The position numbers and the translations under genes are program-made. Under the pieces are notes generated by a model, which was not told the DNA's origin, made no database searches, and saw only the letters and a list, made by a program, of their open reading frames with translations. A stretch of DNA of 64,000 nucleotides. Origin: Siderastrea siderea. Its lineage: Eukaryota; Cnidaria; Anthozoa; Scleractinia; Rhizangiidae. The DNA is taken from contig OZ034975.1 of NCBI GenBank assembly GCA_964030785.1, forward strand, positions 172,201 to 236,200, in the 5' to 3' direction. Each line of letters starts with the position of its first letter. Position 1 is the first letter of the stretch. Positions 1 through 15,400 of this stretch are shown piece by piece.

Positions 1-1810
1 GAAATCAACATACGCTTTGAACTATAAATAACCCAAAGTAAAGTTTGGTATCTTGTAAACATTTTACTCTAATTAATTGATCACCACAACTGACTGTAAC
101 TTGCATTTTTAATACTAGTTTCATTCAAGTTTTTCAGTTTTAGGAATAGCTAGGAACAAGTTCCTGCAAATTCCGATTGTATTTTGTTTAATTTGCATAC
201 GCGGGTTGAAATTTGATATACGAAATTTAATTTGTGCGAAAGACGCAGATTTTCACAGTTCATCTATTTCTAGAACCCGTTTTGGGTCTCAGCTTGTACT
301 TGTAGTGTTTGTAGCCAAATAAATATTCTGCTTTGCTTTCAACAGGGTTCATACCCTTTTAACATTTTAAAATTCCAGGACTTTCCATGACCTTTTAACG
401 TTTTCCATGACCTAAATTTAGCTTTTTGTTTACAAAAAAGGTGAAGTGGATCCAGTTTATGGCTCATTAATTTTCTCTTCTTGCGATTTTCATTCACAGA
501 AAAAGCAACTGCTAATTAAATCTATTTTGTACAAGACCCTTGTAGAACTTCATTTTCCATGTCTTTCCATGACCAATGCTTAATTTCCATGACTTTCCAG
601 GCCTGGAAAATCAAATTCTAAAATTCCACGACTTTCCAGGTTTTCCATGACCCGTATGAACCCTGTTCAAACAGCACCGAAATATTTATATCCAGAATAA
701 ACAAATAGTATTAACTTATCTAAAAACAGCTTGCTTCTCAGCTCGGGATTCTCATTATTTATCTTTCTTTTGTATTTCCACTAGAAAGCGAAAAACAATT
801 GTTGCCGTCAAGCTGGTCAGAAGTCAAAATGTTCCTCTATGAAAACTAATAATTCCGCTTGGAAATTAATAATTAGGAAAACAGAAACAAACAACGTGTG
901 TGTGAATTCACATACTTAAGTGGATCTCAAATTGACAAGTCCGTCTTGTGTATAATTTCTGGTGTGTTTGCTGCTGTGAAAATTTGTACTACGGCTAAGT
1001 AAACAGAGGACTACATCGCGAATAAAATCCTGCCAGACCTGAAGTACAAAAAACAGCGAATTCGAAGTAACATTAAATAGTTCCTGGTGATTGCAAAACA
1101 GTTCAAAGTCCGGAGGTCGTACTCCCATAGTATAAGCTGTATGGGCATGTGCCGCTGATAAGAAGGGTTTCAGTGTCCCGGTCTGGTGGCACACCCCCAC
1201 TCAACATCTCACAGAATCCCCCCCCCTGGCCTCACAGACGAAGACAGATACTGTATACCGTACATTGTATATCGGACAGCGCCGTTCTTGTAGCCTTTGA
1301 CATTAGCCATGACGTCACTTTCGTGACATCACTGGTTAAAGATTATAAAAAATGTTAGATGAACCATACTGTTGTCCAAGTTTATAGACATTCTAAGCTA
1401 GCATTTTGTTTACAATTTCCAAAAAAATTATTCAGTATTTTTGTAGGCTTTGTGAGCAATCCTTACACACTATCATGTGCCTGCTTATCAAAACTTCCTG
1501 CAGACTATTGGATCCAAAAACCATTGCACATCTGATTAGATGAGGCGTCTAATAAGAAAATACTCATCAGAGAAATACCAAGCCTTTGTGAGGGCCGAGC
1601 AATTTCTGAAAAAAAAATGTTTTCTCTCTTTGTCCCATAGCCTTAGAATACTAAGGTCTAGTTCAAATGCCAAACTTTAATGTGCTGAGCCTAATTTATT
1701 TTAATGATGCATATGAGCAAAAGATATAATTTTTGCTATTTAATTGCATTAGGTTTGGCACATGTTAAGTTTGATGTTTGAACTAGGCCTAAGCAACAAA
1801 ACAAACTGAC
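1..1810. other. CAB39 first intron (partial), no exon seen
   Basis: This stretch lies downstream of the CAB39 donor site on the minus strand, so it is read as part of that gene's first intron. I looked for the expected next CAB39 exon and found none. It contains one short inverted-repeat element (343-665) and otherwise AT-rich sequence. A minus-strand open frame at 916-1200 has no recognisable domain and is not called. Confidence 0.6.
343..665. mobile_element. MITE, hAT-like ends, with TTCAA flanks
   Basis: The left end CAGGGTTCATAC is repeated inverted at the right end as GTATGAACCCTG. Both sides are flanked by the direct repeat TTCAA (338-342 and 666-670). The CAGGG terminus resembles hAT transposons, although those usually duplicate 8 bp. 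The interior repeats the words TTTCCATGACC and ACTTTCCAGG several times. No coding potential is visible, so it is a non-autonomous element. Confidence 0.7.
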
Positions 1811-1921
1811 CTTATCTGTTTTCTTACTGCTGACAGTCTCTTTCTCCAAAACTTGAAGTGCATCACATAGTATCTTGACGATTTCAGCAGGGTTCTTTTT
1901 GGAGGAGCCAAAAAGAGGCAT
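1811..1921 (-). CDS. CAB39: CAB39/MO25 first coding exon (partial gene)
   Basis: CAB39 (MO25) is the armadillo-like scaffold that, with the pseudokinase STRAD, binds and activates the kinase LKB1; it is cytoplasmic. The 37 codons begin MPLFGSSKKNPAEIVK and end SSKKTDK, closely matching the known N-terminus (MPFPFGKSHKSPADIVK to KKAEK). The exon ends at a phase-0 GT donor (GTCAGT on the minus strand) at the same place where the vertebrate first coding exon ends. The rest of the roughly 340-residue protein lies beyond the left edge. A reading frame continuing past the donor is intron read-through. The alternative that this is an isolated exon remnant cannot be excluded, but the frame and donor are intact. 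Confidence 0.85.
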
Positions 1922-3026
1922 GGTGCCACAATGAGAAAAGCACCCTCAACCTTGCTATGGATCTGCCACAAATTAAATCACAATCAGTAAATACATTGAA
2001 AACAAAAAGCCATTGGTAATGCTACTGTGATCAATAACTGTATGTGGCAGTATGAAAACTACATAGGCCTCTCCTGTGAGGATCCATACCCTAACCCGTC
2101 TAGCCTGGTAATCTCTACACATATCATTATGGAATTGCACTCATTGAAACATGTTGGCCGTAAAAAGTGGGGTACTAATGATGCTTTGCACTCCACCATT
2201 TACATTGTGTAAATGCAAATTATTTCCACTTTGCGAGAAGTTGCTCTCCCACATTTTAGTGCTGTTTCCCCAAGAACTTTCCACTACAACGTTCGTCCCA
2301 AAATTAAAGAACTTAAATTTTATTGCCAAATATGTTCAAGCACATTTCAGCAATATAGGATGAACAATTTATTTTACCATGCATTACAGTCTATATTTTA
2401 AAGCACATAATTTGCACAGTTAGTGTTATTCTCTTGCTGCTTATTATTCTTCTATTACTCCTCATTCATTTGATACACTCCACCTATTTTCAGCCAAACA
2501 ATACCCAAATACATTTAGAAGTTCCATGATTAACAGAAAATATAGAGCTCCTTTGCACTAGGTATCAACAAGTTTCAATGGGCACGATTCTGTAATGTCC
2601 TTAATAAAGATTATTATTTTTAATACTAATGCGAGAGGTTTTATTATCAGGCAGCTGTTGGTGGTGCTATGACGTACATTATTTTGACCTCAGCAGCCAC
2701 TCACATCAGAAGTTATTGAAACCAACTATGCCAGACAGTCACTTAACAAGTTAGCAGTGGACCTTTAAAAAAAAACAACTGAAACAACTGTTCAATAACC
2801 AAACATTTACAATCAAACTTCTTTTTGAGTTCAAGAGAACTAATCATTAAAGAAAGACAATTGAAACTAGTCATTTACTTTGTTTGATTTAGTTTGATTT
2901 TGTTCCAAAATTGAATGTAACCTGGGTTACAGATCAATTCAGTTTCAGTTCACCATTCAGTCATAGATAAAAAAGAGGGGTAGTAATCTTGCTTGGTGAA
3001 AAAACTATTGAAAGTGTTTGACTGTA
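1922..3026. other. Intergenic, CAB39 upstream side
   Basis: AT-rich sequence upstream of the CAB39 first coding exon, expected to hold its 5' UTR and promoter. No CpG-rich block, gene or repeat with clear ends is visible. The short open frames here lack recognisable domains. Confidence 0.5.
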
Positions 3027-3417
3027 CACTCTAAAACCCGATTTCTTAATTTAAGGACAAAAAATTCTCATTTTTTTTCCGGTAGTAAGGGCCAATTGTT
3101 TCTTATTAATTTTTTTAAGTTCTTAATTTCCAAAATTTTCTTAATTTTAGCAAAATTTCTCAAAATAAGAATCCCCTAAAATAAGAAGAAACCTACAAAT
3201 TTTCTTGTTTTAAACTCAGCGAAAGAGTCATTTTTACTTGATTTCAGGTCAATTCTGTTCTCAATTCAAGAAATAAAAATGTCCGCTACGATTGTGCGCT
3301 ACTAGTTCTTCGATCTAAATAGAGATGTTTGGGTTCAAAAAAGATTTCACATTTAATAACGGAAAGAAAACAAATAATAAAAGTCGGTCAAATTACAAAA
3401 AAAAGAAAAGAAAAATA

Positions 3418-3490
3418 AGACCTACTGCCCTGACTCGAACCGGGCTCTTCAGATTTGAAGTCGCCCGTGTTAACCACTCAACAAACATGC
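3418..3490 (-). repeat. tRNA-like SINE head or tRNA pseudogene
   Basis: Read on the minus strand it carries an A-box-like GAGTGGTTAACAC followed by the B-box match GGTTCGAGTC, in tRNA spacing. The stretch between them does not form a clean 5-bp anticodon stem with a 7-base loop, so a functional tRNA is unlikely. It sits inside the 3027-4103 element. Confidence 0.55.
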
Positions 3491-3856
3491 AATCGCAGAC
3501 TAAAATTAGTTAAAAATTGGTATAAATACGAACTAATGCCGGAAACAACATGGCAAATAACTTCTGTTTGTTCATGTGCAATCACATGAGGCTGGCTGCT
3601 TCAACAAAAACAAGAGAATTCTCACTGTTTTCTCACAGATGACTCTTGTTTGCGAGGTTTGTAACCATTCTTGGTTTGGAGGGAGTAGCTAGTATTGCCT
3701 TCTTTGCTGTGCGTGTTCCATCGCCAAGTTGAACGAAGTGCGTGTCGAGAAAGCCAGCACGTTGTTACTTTAAGACGACGATTAAGACACGATCATACCA
3801 ATTCTTATAACAAGAATTTTTTCTTCTTTTTGTGCCTTAGATTTAAGATCAAATTT

Positions 3857-4049
3857 ATTCTTTAAATGACGTTTAAAATCAAGATCACATTTCTCAATTT
3901 CGTGTCGTAGTTTTGAGAAAAAAATTATTCTTAAAATGAAGTTTAAAATCAAGATCACATTCCTTAAATGTGTGTCATGGTTTTGAGAAAAAACATTTTC
4001 TTAAATTGAAGTATAAAATCAAGGTTACATTTCTTAATTTGAGAATGTG
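3857..4049. repeat. 70-bp tandem repeat, nearly 3 copies
   Basis: The words TTTAAAATCAAG and GTTTTGAGAAAA recur every 70 bp (for example at 3871, 3941 and 4011). The array lies in the right part of the 3027-4103 element and may form its subterminal repeats. Confidence 0.8.
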
Positions 4050-4373
4050 AGAACTAAAAACAAGGAATGGTTATCTTAATTCAAAAATCCTGGTTTTAGA
4101 GTGTGTAGAGAGAAAATAGAAGATGAACAATTCCTTTCGCAAATAATAATTATCAATCATTGTACAATTTTGTATACATTTCTATGTAGTCAACTACTAC
4201 CGCTCGCATGTGACCTTCAAATGTCAAAGAAGATACTGGAAGAAATCTCAACAAAATCTATCGTCGTCTGTTCTTAGCTCTTAGTTGTGCTAAGACTGTT
4301 TCTTGGCTATGCTGGACGCTAGCCCGCAAAATTGACCAATCGCAGCGAGCGTACTAAATGAGAGATACAATAA

Positions 4374-4772
4374 TGCGCCGATCAATTCAAAACTTCAACA
4401 TCACCCCCCTGGGCATACCCCGGGCATTTGACTGTACATCGTGCCCAGGGAGGGGGGAATTTGAATGTTACGTTGAAAGGGTGGGGAATTTGAACCGGAT
4501 TTATCTCTTGTTCTGACATAATACGCCAGTCAGTTTTTTCGGTTTTTGCAGGGTTTGATGGATTTACAAGATAGAATTTCGCCTTTGTTACTGAATAACT
4601 CTTTCAAAAGGGTCTTGAAAAGAAGTTTGAAGGTGTCATTATGGCATATCTCTCTTTGAAAAGTGTGAACAGTGTTGATTGAAAACGAAATTTGCCTTTG
4701 AGGAGAGGTAGTTCAGTACTAATTGTTGGGGCATTTGAACGGCTTTCTTGTCCAGAGGGGAGGAAATACACC
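4374..4772. mobile_element. MITE copy, right end missing
   Basis: This is closely similar, over nearly 400 bp, to the intact element at 16370-16833. It starts with the same TGCGCCGATCAATTC terminus after TAA. Similarity stops near 4772, where the right inverted repeat should begin, so this copy is truncated. Confidence 0.75.
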
Positions 4773-5308
4773 TAAACGAGTAGTTTTTTATCTTGCAGTA
4801 AGACCACAAAACCGTTAAATTTCCGCAATGATGAACTTGCAGGTTTGTAGTCTTACCTGTTCGTACATACACGGTCTGGAAATTCGGTTTTTGATACAGC
4901 GTGCGTTAACTGAGCTTGACTGACATTTAATATCCAAACTGGAAGAGAAACTCGAATTTGTGTAACTTACATGCTTGCAATTATTGCAAAGCGGCTTTGC
5001 AATCAGCTTATGTTGGTGAAGAATGCAAATTCCAAGATAATTTTAGGATGTTCTAGTGGATGAAACTCTTACCTGATATGCTGGCAACCACTTCTGAGAC
5101 CTTTCAAAATCAAAAAACAAGATGGTCACAACAAAACGGGCTCAGAAAGCGACTTTCTTTACTTTATGAATGTGTACGCCTCAAAAAGGAAACAATCGAA
5201 CTTGCAAATCTTTTGTCGCTCCAGTTTCCTCGGCCAAAATGGCGCTTCAATGACCTTATTATGTCATTTTCAATAGTATGTACATGTAGTGTACATTGAA
5301 TTATCGAA

Positions 5309-7952
<2,644 letters not shown>

Positions 7953-7989
7953 AAGACAGTGACTCCCTCATTACTCTCAAAAGATATCT

Positions 7990-8135
7990 AGGTCGGTAAC
8001 TTATGATTGCCTGGGTGAGTGTTGTCAAAACGTCAGTCAATGTCATCACAAACAGTCCTTCTCAGGACTACACTCACCTGGACGATCATAATTTACCGAC
8101 CTGTGATATGACTCCTGGGTTCAAACCATTTACAA
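7990..8135. repeat. Palindromic interspersed repeat, EBPL 3' flank
   Basis: The outer arms (GGTCGGTAACTTATGATTG and the inverted CATAATTTACCGACC) enclose GTCAAAACGTCAGTCAATG and AGTCCTTCTCAGGACTACAC. The same words, including the tail GATATGACTCCTGGGTTC, occur at 18681-19090. It may lie in the EBPL 3' UTR. The open frame across it is a repeat artefact. Confidence 0.7.
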
Positions 8136-8637
8136 AGATTTCAAGACTAAAGATTTGTCAAGTTTCTTCATGGAATAAACTGAAAAACAAACAAAAAAGC
8201 ACAACAGCAAAGTGTTCTTTAGCAGCTTTCAGTAGAATCCAAGGACTTAGAAGGTGGAAACCACATCCCATAACTTGAGGTGTGATTGTAGAAGAGAACA
8301 GTTTGCTGCACCCTTCCGTAACATGCAAATTCTGAACTTCATAATCTGACAAATGATTGCATTTTTTACTGATCATAATTACAAGCAATGGAACATGAAA
8401 AACAAAGGGGGTCAAAATCTGCCAATCAGAGGGAAATGAAGGTGACCTCTTGAACCCACTAAATTAAACTTCTTTGTCTTTTGAGACCATGATTGACGGT
8501 AGTGAAAAACACAGCTGTTGGTAGAGTCTTAACTTTCAGAGTTTGCATGTTATTGAAAAATGCAGTAATAAACACACTCTCGTGCTAACATTTACATTCA
8601 CTGACTGCACATTTGTAGTCAGTGACCACTTTGAAAG

Positions 8638-11600
8638 TTAATTTCTTAGTGTAGTTAGTAGTCCATCAATGTCATCTATAGCCTTGGTATTCTGTTCTAG
8701 GACACTTTTGATAATGGCTTCTCTGTCTTGCTGATCAGGCAGGTTTAGAGATTCCTCATTACCTTCAAGTCCCTGCTAATAAAAGTTAAACAAAGAAGAA
8801 AAAATTATTGTTAGTGTGCAGAGTAGACAATCAGTTGATACTGAAAGGAAATTATAGACAGGTAATGCAGAGGCATTGGGTGCTTTCCATTATGCCTGAC
8901 CGACCAGTCAGAGACCAGTGGAACTAACTAAGGGAAAATAGAATGACATTGTTTGATAGAGACAAAATTTCCAACCGAACCAAAGCATTCCATTTAGTTT
9001 TGACTAAAATTTCGATTACCGCTTCTCAGTGAAGTGGGACTGGAAATGAGAATTTTTGAAAATGGAACGGCAAGTTTTGGTCAGACCATACCGACTGGTC
9101 AAAGAGGTCCACCTCTGGAGGTGGACCACTTTTACCAGAAAATTTTCACCTGGACTGAAGCATTCCATTATGTTTTGGCGTAATGGAAAGTACCCATTTA
9201 CTCAGGTAGAAACTTTAGGCTGTAGGTTGACAAAAATGCATCAGCTGGCAAATGATGACTTTGTGCTTACTTTGGGCAGTAGCAGACCCCAAAAAATAAC
9301 CTTAAAATTAACTTAAAAATTAATTACAAATCAGGTTCAACTGGACAAAACTGAATGGTGACAGTGTACTAGATGAAATACCTTTGTAGAATTCTGCTTG
9401 TCGCTGAGTATTCTATGGGCCATATTTCCAAAGCTTTGTTGATTATGAATATCTAAGGCAACATTAAGGATGGTGAAAGCCTTACACACACATTGACAAT
9501 GTAATGTAAAGATACTTGAGAGAGTATCAAGCCATGCAGTCCTATGGGCATTGACCCTTGGTACATCACGACAGCTAAGAATTCACATGAAAACAACAGG
9601 GAATAAAAGACATGATCAATGACCACTAAAAGTGTAACTTCAATACTTTTTATTAAATGAACGTTACTCAAAGAAATCTTGGTACCAATAAGTTTTTTAC
9701 AAAGTACATCAATAATTTATTCCTTCATGCCTTGAATTTTTTTAGTTTGTTTCTTTCATTTGAAATTGAGGTGAATCAGGTAACTCATTTCATTATTTTC
9801 TGATGCCATCCAACTTGTGGTTTAAAGTTTTTCTTGGCTAATTTTTATTTTTCCTCATCTCATATTAGCTCATATTCCAAGGACAGAGAACAGAAAACCA
9901 AACTCAAATCAAAGTCATGAAATCCACAAAACCTACAAATTGTGGGGCTATTTATATCTTGTGAAAAATAAAGGATACAGTTAAATCTTTTTATCTTTTC
10001 CATTTCAACACTAATAGCTCTGTTAATCCACAAAGATAAAACGTAGTTAGTACATGCATTGGCGTAGAAGACTTAGAAGTAACATCATTTTAATCTGACT
10101 ATTACACTACAGTGAATGGTTGTTACGAATAAGGAATCAAATAATCATTATTTTATGGACATTAACTCACCCCCTTTTCTCAGGGTCCCATATGGTGTCT
10201 TTATAGAATGTTCTCCTCTGTGAGGGCGTGGCCTTCACCCATTCTTCCCAGTGGTGAGCTGTCTGTAAGTACCTGTGTGGGTGGGGACACATGGACAATA
10301 AGGGGTCTTTGTGGGGGCCTAACTCGCATTTTTTTTTTAAGCAAGACAAAGTAAATAGCAGTATTGACAGTCCTCCCCTGAATGGGATGCTAGTTGACTG
10401 AGTTACCCACATATGATTGGTTTATTGGGTTATTTGCATCTGTTGCATTTGGCCACAATGGTAAATTTGGTTTTACAACCCTCAGTTTTTAATCTTCTCT
10501 GTGTTTGCCAGGTAGCTGCAGCAACAATTTGCATGCACCTTTAATATAGAATCAGAGGTACAGTGTGCTTTGAGAGAGTCAAGTGTGTTGTGAAAGCACA
10601 CACAAGGACAAGATTGATAAATGCACTAAACATCTCCCCACCACAACTTCAGGTTGTAAGATGGAAAATTAGGTTCTTGATTGATGTGGAAACACTCGTG
10701 TAGTCGTAAACCTTGCAAGTTGTGCACTGTTTTTTGGATTTTTTTCCTTATGTATTTTGTGGTTGTTGTTGTATTGTCGTGTGATTGCAAAAAATAAAGA
10801 CAAAAACAAAACAAAAAACACAAGTAAAGATTAATTTCCTGCAATTTACGATCTTGATTGAGGTGGAAACACACAAGTATTTGTATTCCTTCAATGCCAA
10901 GTATTCAAAGAGAAAGGTGATAATGACCCTGTGAACAAGAAATTGAGGAAATTTTTATAATGAGAATTTTTACCGCTGATAAACAGCACACTGCTCCACA
11001 TCTCCCAGGCTAAAGCAATGAACTTCACCATCAGGGAGAATAAGCTGGCACAAAGAATTCTGGTGCTCATTTTCTTTGTTGTCAGTTGCATTTCTTAGAT
11101 CAAGGATTGTTCTGTCACTGAACACAACATTGATGTGCCCATTTGAATAAGCCTTGAATCTTCCTGTGCCTGGTACATCAGCAGTTTCCACAACACAAGC
11201 TGGATAAAATGGCTTCAATAAAGTAGCTGGAGAATTTGATGCCTGTCAAATGAATGACAAAATTTTATTGGTCACTTTCTGACAAGTGCTAATCCAGAAT
11301 TAAAATAATATGTTGAAAGGATCCCCTATAATATTCACTACTTCTTTTCCTTTTGATTTCCTTGATCATATTTAGTCGACTACATGTAACTGACTCTTGA
11401 GCACCAGCTAGTGGCTAGCACCAGCTAGTGTTGCAGGACATTAATGAAACTCTTGCATTCACCATCTTCTTGGTAACTGTTGTAGACTGCCTCTAACTTT
11501 TCATCCAAATTTGTTTCACTCCTTTCCACGCATTTCGCTCCGCATCATGATGTTGTGTATCTTTCCCAGTCTTCTTTCCTAATTGTGCCCAAGTTAGTGC

Positions 11601-12371
11601 TATTTAAGGACCGTCAGATCTGGAATTTATGTAAGTTTGGAATGACCATGTTAATAATTTGTTGAAGTCAAATTTGCACCTCTTTCCAGCAGCATCTTTC
11701 TTGTAAATTATGTCCAGCACTGGCCAAAAACTCCATGTACCTGAAATAATAATAATAATAATAATAACAATAACAATAATAATAATAAATAATAATAATA
11801 ATATGACATGTTGACTTAATTTTTTTGTCTTGCATTTCCACATGTTAACAAAAGAGATGTCTGATAAAATCGAAATTCAGATAAAATAAAATGTGGTTTG
11901 ATTATAATAATAAATAATGGTAATAGGACTGAGTGGAGTCCAATTCAGTCTGTAATCATACGAGTGATTAACAAAATCGGGCGACCGCATAGCGGGAGTC
12001 CGATTTGTTTAATCACGAGTATGATTACAGACCGAATTGGATGACACGAAGTCCTGTTACCAATTAATCATATCTATAACAAAATTTGAGAAAGAAAAAG
12101 GAGAAAACGTACCGGAGAAGGAATAGACAACAGATTTATTTGCGAAATACGTTTAAAAAAAGCTTATTCAAGTGTAACTGATCCATTAGCGCGCGCGCTC
12201 TGACGCGTACTGTCCAATTACTTAGGCATGACACGTACACTGTCCAATTACACTGTCCAACTGTCCTATTAATGCTCAAATCATGGCTGGTGATAGCCAA
12301 TCAGATTCGAGAATTTTGGTATAGTTATGATTATAATTATAATAATAATGATAATAATAATAATAATAATA

Positions 12372-12404
<33 letters not shown>

Positions 12405-15400
12405 TCGAGTTCTACCTTGCATCAGATTAGTCATAGCACAATTAGAAATAAACATGATTATGTCCATTTATGGTTGTTAGTTCTCGTCCTTGCTCCGATT
12501 CCAATTCGATCTGGATACAGTGGACGAAGAGCCACCTTGTGGTTGTGCCACTGCTAATTCCCATTTATTTATTTATTTATTTTATTTATTAATTTCTGAG
12601 TAACACTGTAAACTGTACCTTGTAGCTTGTTTTACAAATCTGCCAACAGAGTACTCTCTTCTCATTAATCTATCTGGAAGTGGCTTGTCTGCTGAATAAA
12701 CTCTCTCTTGAATCTCAATACCCTGCAGAGGCCAACATGAACTGTAGTTCATAAGTACAGCATAAGAACTTCATCTGTGTTATCATTTACTTGTTGTCAA
12801 CTATCGTGTTTTTGTATACAGGTATAATGAGGTTGTACATGCACAACATGTGTCCTTTTTTCAGTGCTGAAGGAACATTTGCACAGCAGTTACACTTGCT
12901 AGTGATGGTATTGATAATGGGTTACAGTTTTCAACAACAGATAATGGTGGGGGAGGGGGGGGGAAAGAAGGGAATGGACTGAACTTCCTGTACCCTTAAT
13001 CCCCTTCTGGTGGCATTTCTCCTGGTCCCCCTCCTATACTCCAGGGTTCCTCCATACCCCTGTCCCCCTTAACATCATGGGAATTTGTGGAGAAAATTTT
13101 CATACAGTTGTTAACCTCCTGTAAGTGGACTGCCTTGGAAGCACATTCAATTATCGCTTAGGAGAGGCATCCAAGTTTGCTTGAGAGAGGTGTCTCAGCA
13201 CCAAGTAATATCCAAAATTCAGAGTGCATAACTACACTAGAAATATGTGAATTACAGAACCTCACAAAGTGTTTGAGTGATGAGTGACTTACTGGTTTAG
13301 TGCATTTCTGCCGTGTCCTTTGCCTGAATGTGCATCACTATATAATTTATTCTTTTAAATTTGGAGAAAAAACAGGTGCACACCCCTCTGAGCCCACCCT
13401 AAATGTGGTTGATCCCTTTCTCACTTTTGGGGTTGTTTTTCGTGTGGTCTTTTATCAAGTACTTTTTAGAATATGTGAATTTCAATTAGCTGACCATCAT
13501 GCGTCGCGTGTCACTTCAGTGTGCAACAAATCACGCGACGTGAAATCGTTCCATTTGAGAATAATATTCCATATTTTATTTTTTGTCACCTACGGAATAA
13601 CAAAAATTCATCGAGTAGATTTGTCTTATGTGTATATCATCCTTGTTTTCTTCTGTCCGCTGGCGGATGTTTCGTCGATGGAGATACAAACTAGCGGGCG
13701 TTTCATTGTTAGCTTTCGCTATTTTTTGCGTTACTGTGTTGGTAGATGTCCATCACAAAATGCATTACAGCTCGCCAAATTTAACTGTTAATGTTCTGCC
13801 ACCTGCCACTGAGCCACATCTTGGTGTAGAAGAATTCAGCCTGCTGGCGATTATCACTTCACGTCCACAGAGTGAATCTACGAGACGAACAATTCGACAA
13901 ACATGGGGCAGCCTGCACGGCGCAGGGATAACGTGGAAAATGATTTTTAATTTGGGTAAAACGTTCAATCCTCAGCGAGATTTACAGCTTGAGAACGAAG
14001 CTACTATTCATCGAGATCTATTTATCGGAAATTACAAAGACACGTACGAGAATCTGATTCTGAAAGTTTTCACTGTTTTTACATGGGCGATTGGCGTCAA
14101 ATGCAAGTTTGTTTTGAAAGCGGATGACGATGTTTACGTGCATGTTCCAAGGCTGATTAACTGGCTTCAGTCACCAGGAATGCCATCGCGAATATATGCT
14201 GGTTTTTTAGCTGAAGATACAGGAGTTGAAAGAATTCCTTGGAAGAGACATTTTGTGAGTTACAAGACTTATCCCAGATCGCGTTACCACACGTATTGCA
14301 GAGGTCCTTATTACGTCATGTCACACAACATACTAAGCCAACTTTGGAACGCGACCAAACTGTTCGAGCCTTTTGCAATTGAAGATGCATATGTAGGATT
14401 AGTGATTGTATCAATGGGCATCACACCTTTGCAAGTGACAGGTTGCTCTTGGAAAGACACTAACTCTATGTACAAGTTACAGCACAAAGATGAATGTTTC
14501 TTCAAAACTGGAGTATGTGTTGGTGATCAACTGGATAAAAATGCAATCCAACTTGCACATCAGAGATTTGCGGCTGCTGATCAAAATGTTGCTTTGCACG
14601 AAAAATGTTTGGACATCAATAAATTATGATGGCATTTGTAATTACCTCACAAGAGTTCCTAAAGAAAGGTTTTCCTGGGAGAAGGCACGTCTCGCAATGG
14701 GTGTGGTTCCCTGGAAGCTGATGACTAGCAAAATTTTATTTTTGTTTTAATTTGCATAGCACCACAATGTTCTTAATTAAATTAGTGCTGGTGCAAAGTT
14801 ATTTCAGGATGGGTAGGATAAAAAGAGGTTCATAACACATTGATTTGTAGCAGAGAAGATACTTAAAGGTAGCTATCAAATGTACTGAACAAAAGTCCTA
14901 TGATGCAATAACTTGCAGTGTTAAGTGCCAAAGAGCAACCACTTTAATTAAGTTATTGGATAGTCTATCCATGTGACAGCATGTGAATAAAGAGAAATCA
15001 GAAGCAGTCCAACTTTTGCACTTTGCACTAAATGACTAAATCCAAACAATTAACCAGAGCAAAACAAAATGAACTTCATAAAGTTTTTAAAAAATAGAGT
15101 GGAATAATAAAAACAGACAGACTGTGATAAAAGAAAGATGTTAAAGTGCCACTGAGACCAGAATTTTGGTATTCCATATTTTTACATTTTCGAACATAGT
15201 TTGTGGTTCTTAGTCACCATGCCAAATTTTAACTGATTACGACAACTAGAAGTCGCTTTTTTCGGACGGTTTTTGTCGAGATTTTGCGGCCGCCATTACT
15301 GGCCCTTGTTCCGGAAGCTGGCTTGCGAATGAGCGGAAGTGACGTCAGAGGCTCACCTCAAACCTAGTGCCTTCACATGGTTACTTGCCACGGGAAAGTA

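Larger units (their letters stand above)
3027..4103. mobile_element. Non-autonomous TIR element with TGTA flanks
   Basis: The left end CACTCTAAAACC is found inverted at the right end as GGTTTTAGAGTG, and similarity of the two ends continues inward for about 28 bp. A direct TGTA flanks both sides (3023-3026 and 4104-4107). The interior holds a tRNA-like block (about 3418-3490) and a 70-bp tandem repeat (3857-4049). No transposase is visible. The superfamily is uncertain because a 4-bp TGTA duplication is not diagnostic. Confidence 0.65.

Noticed and set aside
916..1200. 94-codon minus-strand frame, considered as a CAB39 exon
   Set aside because: Its sequence does not resemble any CAB39 segment and no splice sites fit.
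3418..3490. Functional tRNA gene (Ser, Leu or Sec type)
   Set aside because: Boxes are present but anticodon and acceptor stems do not pair properly; better explained as a SINE or tRNA pseudogene.
8003..8278. 91-codon frame after the EBPL stop
   Set aside because: Runs through a dispersed palindromic repeat also present at 18.7-19.1 kb.
12276..12557. Polyasparagine/polyisoleucine frames
   Set aside because: Translation of the AAT/ATT microsatellite.
13300..13791. 163-codon plus-strand frame overlapping the galactosyltransferase start
   Set aside because: Different frame from the GT31 gene, no domain, ends inside that gene's coding region.
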